Source: Ktedonobacterales bacterium (GTDB taxonomy: Bacteria > Chloroflexota > Ktedonobacteria > Ktedonobacterales > DATBGS01). From it: DNA of 64,000 bases. The notes beneath the pieces were generated by a model, which ran no database searches, was not told where the DNA came from, and saw only the letters and a list, made by a program, of their open reading frames with translations. Location: assembly GCA_036557285.1 (NCBI GenBank), contig DATBHW010000018.1, forward strand, positions 1-64,000, in the 5' to 3' direction. The position numbers and the translations under genes were made by a program. Positions 24,839-33,045 of this stretch are shown in pieces. Numbering within the stretch: the stretch's first letter is position 1; each line of letters begins with the position of its first letter.

Positions 24839-26221
24839 ATGCTCCTGTACCATACGACTATCATCAGCATGGACCCGCAGCGCCGCATCATCACCGACGG
24901 CGCGCTGGTCATCCAGCAAGACCGTATCGCGGCCATAGGCAAAGCGGCGGAACTGATTGAACGCTACCCGGCTGAAGATCGCGCGGACCTGGGCGGCAAG
25001 CTCATCATCCCTGGATTGGTGGATACCCACGTACATCTGGCGCAGGCGCTCATTCGCGGCTGCGCCGATGATATGGCGCTGATCGAATGGCTCTGTGATC
25101 GCGTCTGGGTACTTCAGGGCAATTTTACTGAAGATGATGGCCGAGTCAGCGCCCAGTTGTGCATAGCTGAGATGCTCAAATCGGGTACGACCACCTTCCT
25201 TGAGTCCGGTCTGGCTGATCGCTACGGTTACAGCGGCATTGCTGAAGTTGTGCGCGACAGCGGCATCCGCGCCTGCCTGGGCAAAATCGTCATGGACATC
25301 GGAACATACGCCACGCAAAACAACTCGATGTACCCTGGCATGCGCGAAACCCGCGAGCAAAGCCTGCTGGGCACGCTCAAGATGTACGACCAGTGGCACA
25401 ACAAGGCTGATGGGCGCATTCGCGTCTGGTTCGGCCCGCGCACGCCCGGAGGTGTGACGCCCGAACTCTACCGCGAGATGGTCGGAGAAGCGCGCAAGCG
25501 CGGCATGGGCATCACCATGCACCTTGCCGAAGTGGAGGCTGACAAAATCTACCTCAACGAAACCTATGGCCTGACGCCCGTTGATTTCGCCGAAAGTGTG
25601 GGCCTGCTGGGGCCAGATGTCGTGCTGGTGCATATGGTCTGGCTCACCCAGCCGGAACTGGAAAAGCTGGCGCGTACTGGCACGCATGTCTCGCACAATC
25701 CCTCTTCTAATAGCAAACTGGCCTCCGGCGTCTGCAAGGTTCCGCAAATGCTGACAACCGGCGTCAATGTCGCGCTGGGCTGCGATGGCGGCCCAAGCAA
25801 CAACGACTATGATCTGATCCGCGAGATGAAACTGGCGGCTATTCTGCACAAAGGCATCTCGCTCGACCCGCTGACCGTACCAGCCGAAACGGTGCTGGAG
25901 ATGGCGACCATCAACGGAGCGAAAGCCGTTGGCATGGCCGACGACATCGGTTCACTGGAGGTTGGCAAGAAGGCTGATCTGGTCGTCATTGATCTGGACC
26001 GGCTACACACCACGCCCAACATGAACCCTGTCTCCACATTAGTCTATGCGGCAACAGGCGGCGAAGTGGATTCGGTCATGATTGATGGCAAATGGATTGT
26101 GCGCGGCCAGCAGTTGCTGACGCTGGACGAAGAGCGCGTTAAAGTTGAGGCACGCGAGCATGCGCCGACGCTTTACCAGCGCGCAGGCATTGAACTGAAG
26201 CCGAGATGGCCGGTGATCTAA
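24839..26221 (+). CDS. Amidohydrolase of the TrzN/AtzA-guanine deaminase group
   Basis: The 460-residue protein has VDTHVHLAQALIRG (His64, His66), MHLAEVEAD, VLVHMVWL and a final metal Asp in LGCDGGPSNNDYDLIREM. This is the COG0402 layout of deaminases that act on purines, pterins or triazines. Guanine or 8-oxoguanine deamination would fit the operon, but the substrate-binding residues cannot be assigned from sequence. AAGGAG precedes the ATG. It differs clearly from the SsnA-like protein, so the operon has two distinct aminohydrolases besides adenine deaminase. Confidence 0.87.
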   Translation: MLLYHTTIISMDPQRRIITDGALVIQQDRIAAIGKAAELIERYPAEDRADLGGKLIIPGLVDTHVHLAQALIRGCADDMALIEWLCDRVWVLQGNFTEDDGRVSAQLCIAEMLKSGTTTFLESGLADRYGYSGIAEVVRDSGIRACLGKIVMDIGTYATQNNSMYPGMRETREQSLLGTLKMYDQWHNKADGRIRVWFGPRTPGGVTPELYREMVGEARKRGMGITMHLAEVEADKIYLNETYGLTPVDFAESVGLLGPDVVLVHMVWLTQPELEKLARTGTHVSHNPSSNSKLASGVCKVPQMLTTGVNVALGCDGGPSNNDYDLIREMKLAAILHKGISLDPLTVPAETVLEMATINGAKAVGMADDIGSLEVGKKADLVVIDLDRLHTTPNMNPVSTLVYAATGGEVDSVMIDGKWIVRGQQLLTLDEERVKVEAREHAPTLYQRAGIELKPRWPVI

Positions 26222-26263
26222 AGCCTGTCCATCTTTCATGAGCAGCAGAGGAGGAGCGCGGCA

Positions 26264-27646
26264 ATGTCCCAAACGCTGATTCGCGGAGGCCATCTAGTGA
26301 CAGCCTCCGATGACTATACCGCAGACATCCTGATCGATGGCGAACGCATTGCCGCCATCGGCCAGGACTTGAGCGCCTTTGCCGAAGGTGTCCACGTGAT
26401 CAACGCGGCGGGCAAATATGTCTTCCCTGGCGCGGTGGATGTACATACCCATCTGGATTTGCCGCTGCCCCTCACCAACTCCTCAGATGATTTCGAGACC
26501 GGCACAATTGCGGCGGCCTGCGGCGGCACGACCACGATCATTGACTTTGCCAACCAGTATCGCGGGCAAACGCTGGCTTACGCGCTGGAAACCTGGCACG
26601 CCAAGGCGCAGGGCAAAGCCGCCATTGATTACGGCTTTCATATCACTATCACCGATCTGATGAGCGCGCCGGAAAGGGCGCTGGCCGATATGATACGCGA
26701 AGGCGTCACGAGCTTCAAGCTGCTGATGGCCTACCCGAACACCTTCATGGTTGATGACGAAACTATCTATAAGGTGCTGCGCCGCTCGGCAGACCTGGGC
26801 GCGCTGGTCTGCGTCCATGCAGAGAATGGCTGTGTGATTGATCTACTGGTCCGCGAGGCCGTAGCCGCTGGACAAACCGGACCGGCGCACCATGCCCATA
26901 CTCGCCCGGCGCTGCTGGAGGGCGAAGCCACCGAGCGAGCCATTGCGCTGGCGAAACTGGCGGGCGCGCCGGTCTATATCGTTCATGTGAGCTGCGCGGC
27001 AGCCCTGAACAAGATCATCGAGGCACGCGCGCGCGGCGAACCTGTCTGGGCGGAGACCTGCCCGCAGTACCTCTTCCTCTCCGAAGAAAAATACGACCTG
27101 CCGGATTTTGAGGCGGCGAAATACGTCTGCACACCACCGCTGCGCAAACAGACGGACAGCGCGGCGCTCTGGGCCGCTTTAGAACGTGGTGATCTCGATG
27201 CCGTCTCCACCGATCACTGCCCGTTCTTCTTCAAAGGCCAGAAAGACCTTGGGCGCGACGACTTTACGAAGATTCCCAACGGCCTGCCAGGGATTGAGAC
27301 GCGCGTGGGGTTGATCTACAGCGGCGGCGTCGGTGGCAAGCGCTTCGACCTACAACACTTCGTTGATCTGGTAGCAACCAGACCGGCCAAACTCTTTGGC
27401 CTCTATCCACGCAAAGGGACCATTGCCGTCGGCAGCGACGCCGACCTGGCGCTCTTCGACCCCAACCGCGAAGAGGTTTTGAGCGCAGCTTCCCATCATA
27501 TGCACGTTGATTACAACCCGTATGAAGGCACGCGCATCAAAGGTTCGGTACGCACCGTCTTGCTGCGTGGGCAAGTGATTGTCGAAGAGGGCGCTTTTAT
27601 CGGGCATGCCGGACAAGGCCATTTCCTGAAAAGAGCAACCCTCTAG
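26264..27646 (+). CDS. Dihydropyrimidinase/hydantoinase-family cyclic amidohydrolase (HyuA/YgeZ-like)
   Basis: The 460-residue protein is close in length to E. coli HyuA (YgeZ, 461). It has DVHTHLDLPLPLTNS (His61, His63), the lysine expected to be carboxylated in SFKLLMAYP (Lys152), CVHAENG (His185), IVHVSCAA and STDHCPFF. Such enzymes open cyclic ureides such as hydantoin, dihydropyrimidine or allantoin. In this operon it is the best candidate for purine ring opening after hydroxylation. AGGAGGAG precedes the ATG and a PLP-enzyme gene follows by 15 bp. Confidence 0.93.
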   Translation: MSQTLIRGGHLVTASDDYTADILIDGERIAAIGQDLSAFAEGVHVINAAGKYVFPGAVDVHTHLDLPLPLTNSSDDFETGTIAAACGGTTTIIDFANQYRGQTLAYALETWHAKAQGKAAIDYGFHITITDLMSAPERALADMIREGVTSFKLLMAYPNTFMVDDETIYKVLRRSADLGALVCVHAENGCVIDLLVREAVAAGQTGPAHHAHTRPALLEGEATERAIALAKLAGAPVYIVHVSCAAALNKIIEARARGEPVWAETCPQYLFLSEEKYDLPDFEAAKYVCTPPLRKQTDSAALWAALERGDLDAVSTDHCPFFFKGQKDLGRDDFTKIPNGLPGIETRVGLIYSGGVGGKRFDLQHFVDLVATRPAKLFGLYPRKGTIAVGSDADLALFDPNREEVLSAASHHMHVDYNPYEGTRIKGSVRTVLLRGQVIVEEGAFIGHAGQGHFLKRATL

Positions 27647-27661
27647 AAAAAGAGGCAAGCG

Positions 27662-28909
27662 ATGATTGAGACCAGAACTAACGTGACCGGGCTGCGCTGT
27701 GTCAAGTGCGGCGCGCACTATGAAGAACGCCCCGATCTCTATACCTGCCCGACTTGCGGCATGGCAGGCATCCTTGACGTTGAGTATGACTATGACCTGG
27801 CCCGACGCGAGTTAAATAAAGAGACGCTGGCAAATGATAGGCGGCAAAACATCTGGCGCTATCTGCCGGTCTTGCCAATCGGACGCAATGCCCGGCTGCC
27901 AACGCTGCAACTGGGCATGACCCCCATTTACGATGTCCCGCAGTTCGCCCGCGAGCTTGGCCTGAGCGGCCTGCTCATCAAAGACGATACCCGCAACCCC
28001 ACCGGCTCATTCAAGGACCGCGCCTCAGCCATTGGCGTCACTAAAGCGGCTGAATTGGGGCGCGATACTATCAGCGTCGCTTCCACTGGCAACGCGGCCT
28101 CATCGCTGGCAGGCTTTGCGGCAAACATGGGGCTGCGCGCCTTTATCTTCGTTCCCGAAACCGCGCCAGAGGCCAAAGTCACGCAGCTACTGGTCTATGG
28201 CGCAACCGTCTTTACCGTTCGCGGCTCCTACGACCAGGCATACTATCTGGCGATGGACGCCGCTGCCGAGTTCGGCTGGTACAATCGCAACTGCGCCATC
28301 AATGCCTATCTGGTGGAAGGCAAAAAGACCTGTGGGCTGGAGGTCGGCGAACAACTTCAGGACCATATGGCCGATTGGCTGGCGGTAGCGGTGGGCGACG
28401 GCTGCACCATCGCGGGTATCTGGAAAGGTCTGGTAGAGATGCAGAAGCTCGGCGTACTCAGCCACCTGCCCCGGCTGCTGGGCGTCCAGGCTGAAGGCGC
28501 TGCGCCCATCTATGAGTGCTTCCGCACCGGCGAGCCGTTGCAGCCCGTGACGGCGAACACGCTGGCCGATAGCATCGCTGTGGGCCAGCCGCGTAACAGC
28601 GCCAAAGCGTTGCGCGCTGTCCAGGCATCAGGCGGCGCATATGTACAGGTGAGCGACGAGGCCATCCTGTCGGCTATTCCGCGCCTGGCGCGCGCCACCG
28701 GCGTCTTTGCCGAACCAGCCGGTGTGACCTCGCTGGCAGGCGTGATCGCCGCGCGCGAATCTGGCCTGATTGGGCCACGTGAGCGAGTAATCGTAGTCGC
28801 CACCGGCAACGGCCTCAAAGACATCAAGGGCGCGCGGCGCTCAGTCGGTCAACCATTCTCCATCGCCCCCACGCTTGATGACGTGCGGGCAGCCTTAAAA
28901 CGCGCATAA
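27662..28909 (+). CDS. Threonine synthase-like PLP enzyme at the ygeX position
   Basis: The 415-residue fold-type II enzyme has an N-terminal zinc ribbon (Cys13, Cys16, Cys29, Cys32), PLP lysine in NPTGSFKDRAS (Lys118), and the phosphate loop ASTGNAASSLAG. By sequence it is a threonine synthase with the zinc-ribbon extension seen in many bacteria. Its place as last gene of the purine operon is where other ygeW-type clusters keep YgeX, a 2,3-diaminopropionate ammonia-lyase of the same fold type. It may therefore do beta-elimination here. No homoserine kinase or dehydrogenase is nearby, which would be expected for threonine synthesis. Confidence 0.85.
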   Translation: MIETRTNVTGLRCVKCGAHYEERPDLYTCPTCGMAGILDVEYDYDLARRELNKETLANDRRQNIWRYLPVLPIGRNARLPTLQLGMTPIYDVPQFARELGLSGLLIKDDTRNPTGSFKDRASAIGVTKAAELGRDTISVASTGNAASSLAGFAANMGLRAFIFVPETAPEAKVTQLLVYGATVFTVRGSYDQAYYLAMDAAAEFGWYNRNCAINAYLVEGKKTCGLEVGEQLQDHMADWLAVAVGDGCTIAGIWKGLVEMQKLGVLSHLPRLLGVQAEGAAPIYECFRTGEPLQPVTANTLADSIAVGQPRNSAKALRAVQASGGAYVQVSDEAILSAIPRLARATGVFAEPAGVTSLAGVIAARESGLIGPRERVIVVATGNGLKDIKGARRSVGQPFSIAPTLDDVRAALKRA

Positions 28910-29147
28910 CCCATCATATCTATGCCAGACACAGCTAGGCGCAAAGAAATCAGGGGCGCCTTCTTGCGAGGGGCCATTCGTGTGGGGTAGGCTACACACA
29001 GAGTTTGGCCTCTTATGCTATGCTGTTAGCGAGTTTGCGCTACCAGCCGCATAGGGGTCAAGCGCGCTACGAACCACCGTTGAGAAGAAAGGGGTAGGGC
29101 GATCTGCCGCCGCTGGAAACGCGGCAGGTGAGAGTGCCCGACTGTTC

Positions 29148-30542
29148 ATGATCGTTTGGAATCCTCTACCCGTCAGGCGGTTTTTTTTCTCTACTCCCTG
29201 GCAAATCATGGCGCTGCTGGCAGGGCTGCTCGCCCTCTCTTCATGCGCCCTCAACACCCCTGTGTCTGAGGGCACAAAAACACCCGCGCCAACCAGCTCT
29301 ACCTCGCCATCACAGGCAGGCAGCCCCTTCAAGCCTGGCCCACAGGCGGCTCGTATCCTCAATGATTGTAGTATCGTGGCAGCAGCGGGTGGATGCTTTA
29401 GCCCGGAGCAGGTACAGACCTTTTATAATCTGAACCCGCTCTATGCCCAGGGGTTCACCGGCAAGGGGCAAACTATCGTTATTATTGACTCGTTTGGCAG
29501 CCCAACTATTAAGCAGGACTTACACACCTTTGACCAGACCTTCGGGCTGCCTGATCCCCCAAAGTTTGATGTCATCGCCCCCCTCGGCCAACCATCGTTT
29601 AATTCTGGCTGGGCCGTAGAAACCACCCTCGATGTAGAGTGGTCTCACGCAATTGCCCCGGAGGCGAATATTGTCCTGCTGGTCAGCCCGGTAGATGAGA
29701 CTGAGGGCGTTCAGGGATTTCCTGAGTTCGAGCAACTTTCCATCTACGCAATGGACCACCACCTGGGCCAGGTGTTCACCATGAGCTTCGGGGCCACAGA
29801 GGCAACGCTTGTCGGCGACGCCTGCAACGAAAACCTGGGGAATGGCGAAGATTTGCTCAGGGAATACGACCAGAAGGTATTTCAACGAGCAGTGACCGAA
29901 CATATCACGATGCTTGCTTCATCAGGTGACGATGGCGCGACTGACGCAACTTGCGATACGTCAAAAACCTATAATTTCCGGGCAGTTGGCTGGCCCGCCT
30001 CTGACCCTCTGGTCACAGCCATTGGCGGCACCGAGCCTTCCTTGAAAGATAAGGCGGGCCATTTTGGGAGCGAGAGTGTCTGGAACGATGATACTGGAGC
30101 AGGCGGCGGTGGCATCAGCCAGTTCTATACCCAGCCCGACTGGCAGAAAAACCTCCCCAACCAGGGCGATCTGAACGGCAAGCGAGCTATCCCTGATGTC
30201 TCCTGGGGCGCGGCTGGCAACTTTCCCGTTTATCAGTCCTTCGCGGGCAATTCGAGCGGCTGGATTCCCGTTGCCGGAACGAGCGCCAGTTCGCCACAAT
30301 GGGCAGGAGTCATTGCCATTGCCAATCAGATGGCTGGCGAGCCTTTAGGATTCTTGAATCCCGCCCTCTATCAACTGGCTGGCAAAGGGTTCCACGACAT
30401 TACCGACGGCGATAACAGCGCGCGGGGCGTCTCAGGGTTTCCGGCAAGTCCAGGCTGGGATCTGGCAACCGGCTGGGGAACGCCCGATGTAGCCGTTCTG
30501 GCGCCGCTCCTGGTTACTGCTGTGCAGCAGACCGCTGGCTGA
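29148..30542 (+). CDS. Lipoprotein sedolisin (S53 peptidase), pro-domain missing
   Basis: The 464-residue protein has a signal sequence with a lipobox (LALSSC, Cys about 34), then a Thr/Pro-rich linker and an S53 domain. Catalytic residues are visible as Glu158 and Asp162 in WAVETTLDVEW, the Asp in SSGDDGATDA, and Ser379 in GTSASSPQWAG; a calcium site lies near ITDGDN. Sedolisins are acid-active serine peptidases, usually made with a pro-domain of about 180 residues. Here only about 50 residues separate signal and catalytic domain. The ATG has no strong ribosome-binding site. It is monocistronic. Confidence 0.9.
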   Translation: MIVWNPLPVRRFFFSTPWQIMALLAGLLALSSCALNTPVSEGTKTPAPTSSTSPSQAGSPFKPGPQAARILNDCSIVAAAGGCFSPEQVQTFYNLNPLYAQGFTGKGQTIVIIDSFGSPTIKQDLHTFDQTFGLPDPPKFDVIAPLGQPSFNSGWAVETTLDVEWSHAIAPEANIVLLVSPVDETEGVQGFPEFEQLSIYAMDHHLGQVFTMSFGATEATLVGDACNENLGNGEDLLREYDQKVFQRAVTEHITMLASSGDDGATDATCDTSKTYNFRAVGWPASDPLVTAIGGTEPSLKDKAGHFGSESVWNDDTGAGGGGISQFYTQPDWQKNLPNQGDLNGKRAIPDVSWGAAGNFPVYQSFAGNSSGWIPVAGTSASSPQWAGVIAIANQMAGEPLGFLNPALYQLAGKGFHDITDGDNSARGVSGFPASPGWDLATGWGTPDVAVLAPLLVTAVQQTAG

Positions 30543-30544
30543 TA

Positions 30545-30585
30545 CCAAATCCGCCTGAATGCCGCGAGCAGTCAGGCGGATTTGG
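30545..30585. terminator. Bidirectional hairpin terminator
   Basis: CCAAATCCGCCTGA (30545-30558) pairs perfectly with TCAGGCGGATTTGG (30572-30585), a 14-bp stem with a 13-base loop. It lies between the converging sedolisin and HNH genes and has AAA/TTT at the stem base in both directions. Confidence 0.8.
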
Positions 30586-30599
30586 CGGTATACCTCCCG

Positions 30600-31712
30600 C
30601 TACCCGAAATGAATCCCGAAAAGAGTAAAGCCGTGACGATGCTCGGCTAAGCGGTGGCGCCGATGCTCCGCTGGTGGGGCTGAAGCAGCCGGGGCAGGCG
30701 TCGAGACAGGCACAAGATGTAGTGATCCCAATTTTTTCAACACATGGCCGACATCTTTCGTAATAGAAAAACCCGTCTTGGCCGCGCCCTGCGCCAGCCA
30801 GATGGGCATCGGCGTAAAGTGAATGCCCGACATCGCAGCCTTGCCCGGCTTGCCGATATGGCAGGTCTCGTGGAGCAGCATCAAATTGGCAATATCGTCA
30901 GGATCATTGACCGGCTGACCAGAATATGGATTGGCTTTGATGAGGCTGGTCATCTTTGTCACCCGCGCCGGGTCGGCATCGTTCCACTCGCTCCACTCCA
31001 CCAGGTGATGCGCTTCCAGCGGCCCTCGGCCTTGCGGGTGATGATGAAACTGGCAGAGCCAGCAGAACCCTGCCTCTTTCAGCAGCTTCTCACGATTGGC
31101 GCGAAACTTCTCCGTCTCTTTCCGCTGAGGGTGCGCCGGATCATCCACCACCACAGTGAATTGTTCAACCACCTCATGCCCCACAGTTGTTTCTGTGACT
31201 TCTGGCTGCGCGGCTTTACTGCCTGCGCCCATGCGATCAAGCAGGTGGTCAACATCGCCTGCAATCTCCACGCCATCTTTAGCCGCGCCCTGCGCAAACC
31301 AGATAGGCATCGGCGTGGTATGCGCTCCCGACATCTTTGCCTGGCCCGGCAGCCCACGATGGCAGGACTCGTGCAGCACCACCAGATTCGCCAGATCATC
31401 AGGATCATGCACCGGCTGGCCGGAATACTTGTGAAGGATAAAGCAGCCCAGGAGTTTTGTTGCCAACTCTGAATCAACATCGCTCCACTCTGTCCATTCG
31501 ATCATATGATGGACTTCCAACGGCCCCGTACCAAGCGGGCGCCGCTGGAATTGGCAAAGCCAGCAGCCCAGTTTCAAATCCTCAAGCAAATGATGCGCGT
31601 TCTTATGGAACTTTGGGGTCTCTTCTTTGGGCATATGGGAGGGCAATTCATTGATCGTGACCGTCAGATGTTCCACCAACTCATGGGCAACAACAATCGG
31701 CTCTTTTGCCAT
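30600..31712 (-). CDS. Protein with two tandem HNH-like zinc units
   Basis: The 370-residue protein is an internal duplication: residues about 4-160 and 172-330 align along their length. Each unit has a CWLCQF zinc pair (Cys50/53, Cys217/220), GPLEVHH or GPLEAHH (His68-69, His235-236), an Asn in DPDD-ANL, and LHESCH or LHETCH (His114, Cys117, His118; His281, Cys284, His285). This order fits a beta-beta-alpha HNH fold with its zinc ligands. Both units end in TPMPIW-AQGAAK-G. A short His/Arg-rich tail follows. Substrate is unknown; nuclease activity is inferred from the motif. It lies downstream of ribXY on the same strand. Confidence 0.7.
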   Translation of the reverse strand: MAKEPIVVAHELVEHLTVTINELPSHMPKEETPKFHKNAHHLLEDLKLGCWLCQFQRRPLGTGPLEVHHMIEWTEWSDVDSELATKLLGCFILHKYSGQPVHDPDDLANLVVLHESCHRGLPGQAKMSGAHTTPMPIWFAQGAAKDGVEIAGDVDHLLDRMGAGSKAAQPEVTETTVGHEVVEQFTVVVDDPAHPQRKETEKFRANREKLLKEAGFCWLCQFHHHPQGRGPLEAHHLVEWSEWNDADPARVTKMTSLIKANPYSGQPVNDPDDIANLMLLHETCHIGKPGKAAMSGIHFTPMPIWLAQGAAKTGFSITKDVGHVLKKLGSLHLVPVSTPAPAASAPPAEHRRHRLAEHRHGFTLFGIHFG

Positions 31713-32010
31713 AGCAATCTCCTTCGTCTTCTACCAGGCTGCATTGCCAGGCTTGGCGCCTGACTCTACAGCGTGAGGCGGCATACAACTGGGATAAACC
31801 CTTCCGTTGCCGATAGTAACACCGATTGGATGTGCTTGCAAGGGGGGTGCGAGAGGAAGGAACTTGTAGCGCCGCCTTCCAGGCGGCTAGCGGCTAGCCA
31901 CCTGGAAGGGACGCGCGAGCGACCCTGCCCTCAAAGGAGCCGAATACTTTTACAGAACACCTGCCTGGCAAGAAAGAATGCGGGATGCCTCATGTCCCAA
32001 GCGCCTGACT
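31713..32010. other. Intergenic stretch with repeat copy and 13-bp direct repeat
   Basis: GCGCCTGACTCTA occurs at 31756-31768 and again at 32001-32013, bracketing about 232 bases that include a half-decayed copy of the dispersed palindromic repeat (31863-31910). This may be a target-site duplication around an old insertion. No gene was recognised. Confidence 0.5.
31863..31910. repeat. Dispersed palindromic repeat, right end decayed
   Basis: The left end CTTGTAGCGCCGCC is intact; the right half is changed to CTAGCCACCTGGAAG. It belongs to the same family as copies at 5377, 8045 and 34492. Confidence 0.65.
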
Positions 32011-33036
32011 CTAAGGCAGGTAAGCGTTGCTATAGGCTTTGCTCACATCAGGCGAGCCGCTGAGCAGCCCATAGGCTGGCATAAAGCTCGCCATCGCCTG
32101 CCAGGTCTTCGGATCATTATAGCCAGCTCTGGTTCCGCTGCTTTCCCAGAGGGGCAGGGTCGCTTGCAGCACCGCCAGCGCAGTAGCCGCGTTCTTTGGA
32201 TCGCTCAGCCCTGGCACTTGCTTCTTGCTTATATCAAGCGCCTGCTGAGGATGCGCAACAGTATACTCCACCCCACGCAGCGTCGCCGCCACCAGCGCTT
32301 TGATGTCGTCGCCATGCGCATCAAGCTCGCTCTGTAACGCGCCCAGCCCATTCGACACCAGCGGCAACTGCGAAACCACATCCGCCAGCGACAGCGTGCG
32401 CACCGCAAAGTTCGCCTGCTGGAAATGGATTGGCTCATTATTGACATAGCCCATCACAGCATCCACTTTATGCCCTAGCAGCGCCGCCTGCTGAGTAAAG
32501 CCGATATTCTGAATGGTCACATCAGACTTGCTCAGCCCGGCGCTTTGCAGCAGCGCCAGCAAACCAAAATACGTCTCGCCGTATGGCCCAGGCGTACCAA
32601 TCGTGTGACCGCGCAAATCCGCCGCCGTCTGAATCGGCGAATCCGCAGGCACAATCAGCGCCACCGGATATTTGGCATAGACGTTTGCCACGTAAACGAG
32701 CGGTATGTTATGGTCGCGCGCCTGAAGCATCTCATCGCCGCCGCCAAAAACAGCGTCCTCTTTGCCGGTAGAAACGGCGCCAAACTCATCCTCTGCAAAC
32801 GCATGATGGCGCAGCGTCACACTTAGCCCGGCATCCTTGTAGTAGCCAAGCGAATCAGCCACATAGAAAGGCGCGAACTGGATGTCGGGAATATAGGTCA
32901 GGCCAACCGTCAGATGATGCGGCGGTCCGCTTGCGCCCGTCGGGCCACAGGCCGCGAAAAACGTCAGCGCCAGCGAAGCCAGCAGCAGCACTCCGGCTGC
33001 GCGCAGCCGGAGTCGAAACACAGAAATATGACGCAT
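32011..33036 (-). CDS. ribY: RibY-like riboflavin-binding lipoprotein of an ABC transporter
   Basis: The 341-residue protein has a lipoprotein signal (FFAAC) and the NMT1/THI5-like binding-protein fold, with LTVGLTYIPDIQFAPFYVADSLGYY near the start and IGTPGPYGETY. NMT1-like proteins often carry thiamine precursors, but this gene and its permease lie behind an FMN riboswitch. In Chloroflexota that arrangement marks the RibXY riboflavin transporter. It is the second gene of the pair, 9 bp after ribX. No ATPase gene is present in the operon. Confidence 0.85.
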   Translation of the reverse strand: MRHISVFRLRLRAAGVLLLASLALTFFAACGPTGASGPPHHLTVGLTYIPDIQFAPFYVADSLGYYKDAGLSVTLRHHAFAEDEFGAVSTGKEDAVFGGGDEMLQARDHNIPLVYVANVYAKYPVALIVPADSPIQTAADLRGHTIGTPGPYGETYFGLLALLQSAGLSKSDVTIQNIGFTQQAALLGHKVDAVMGYVNNEPIHFQQANFAVRTLSLADVVSQLPLVSNGLGALQSELDAHGDDIKALVAATLRGVEYTVAHPQQALDISKKQVPGLSDPKNAATALAVLQATLPLWESSGTRAGYNDPKTWQAMASFMPAYGLLSGSPDVSKAYSNAYLP

Positions 33037-33045
33037 AAAACGTTA

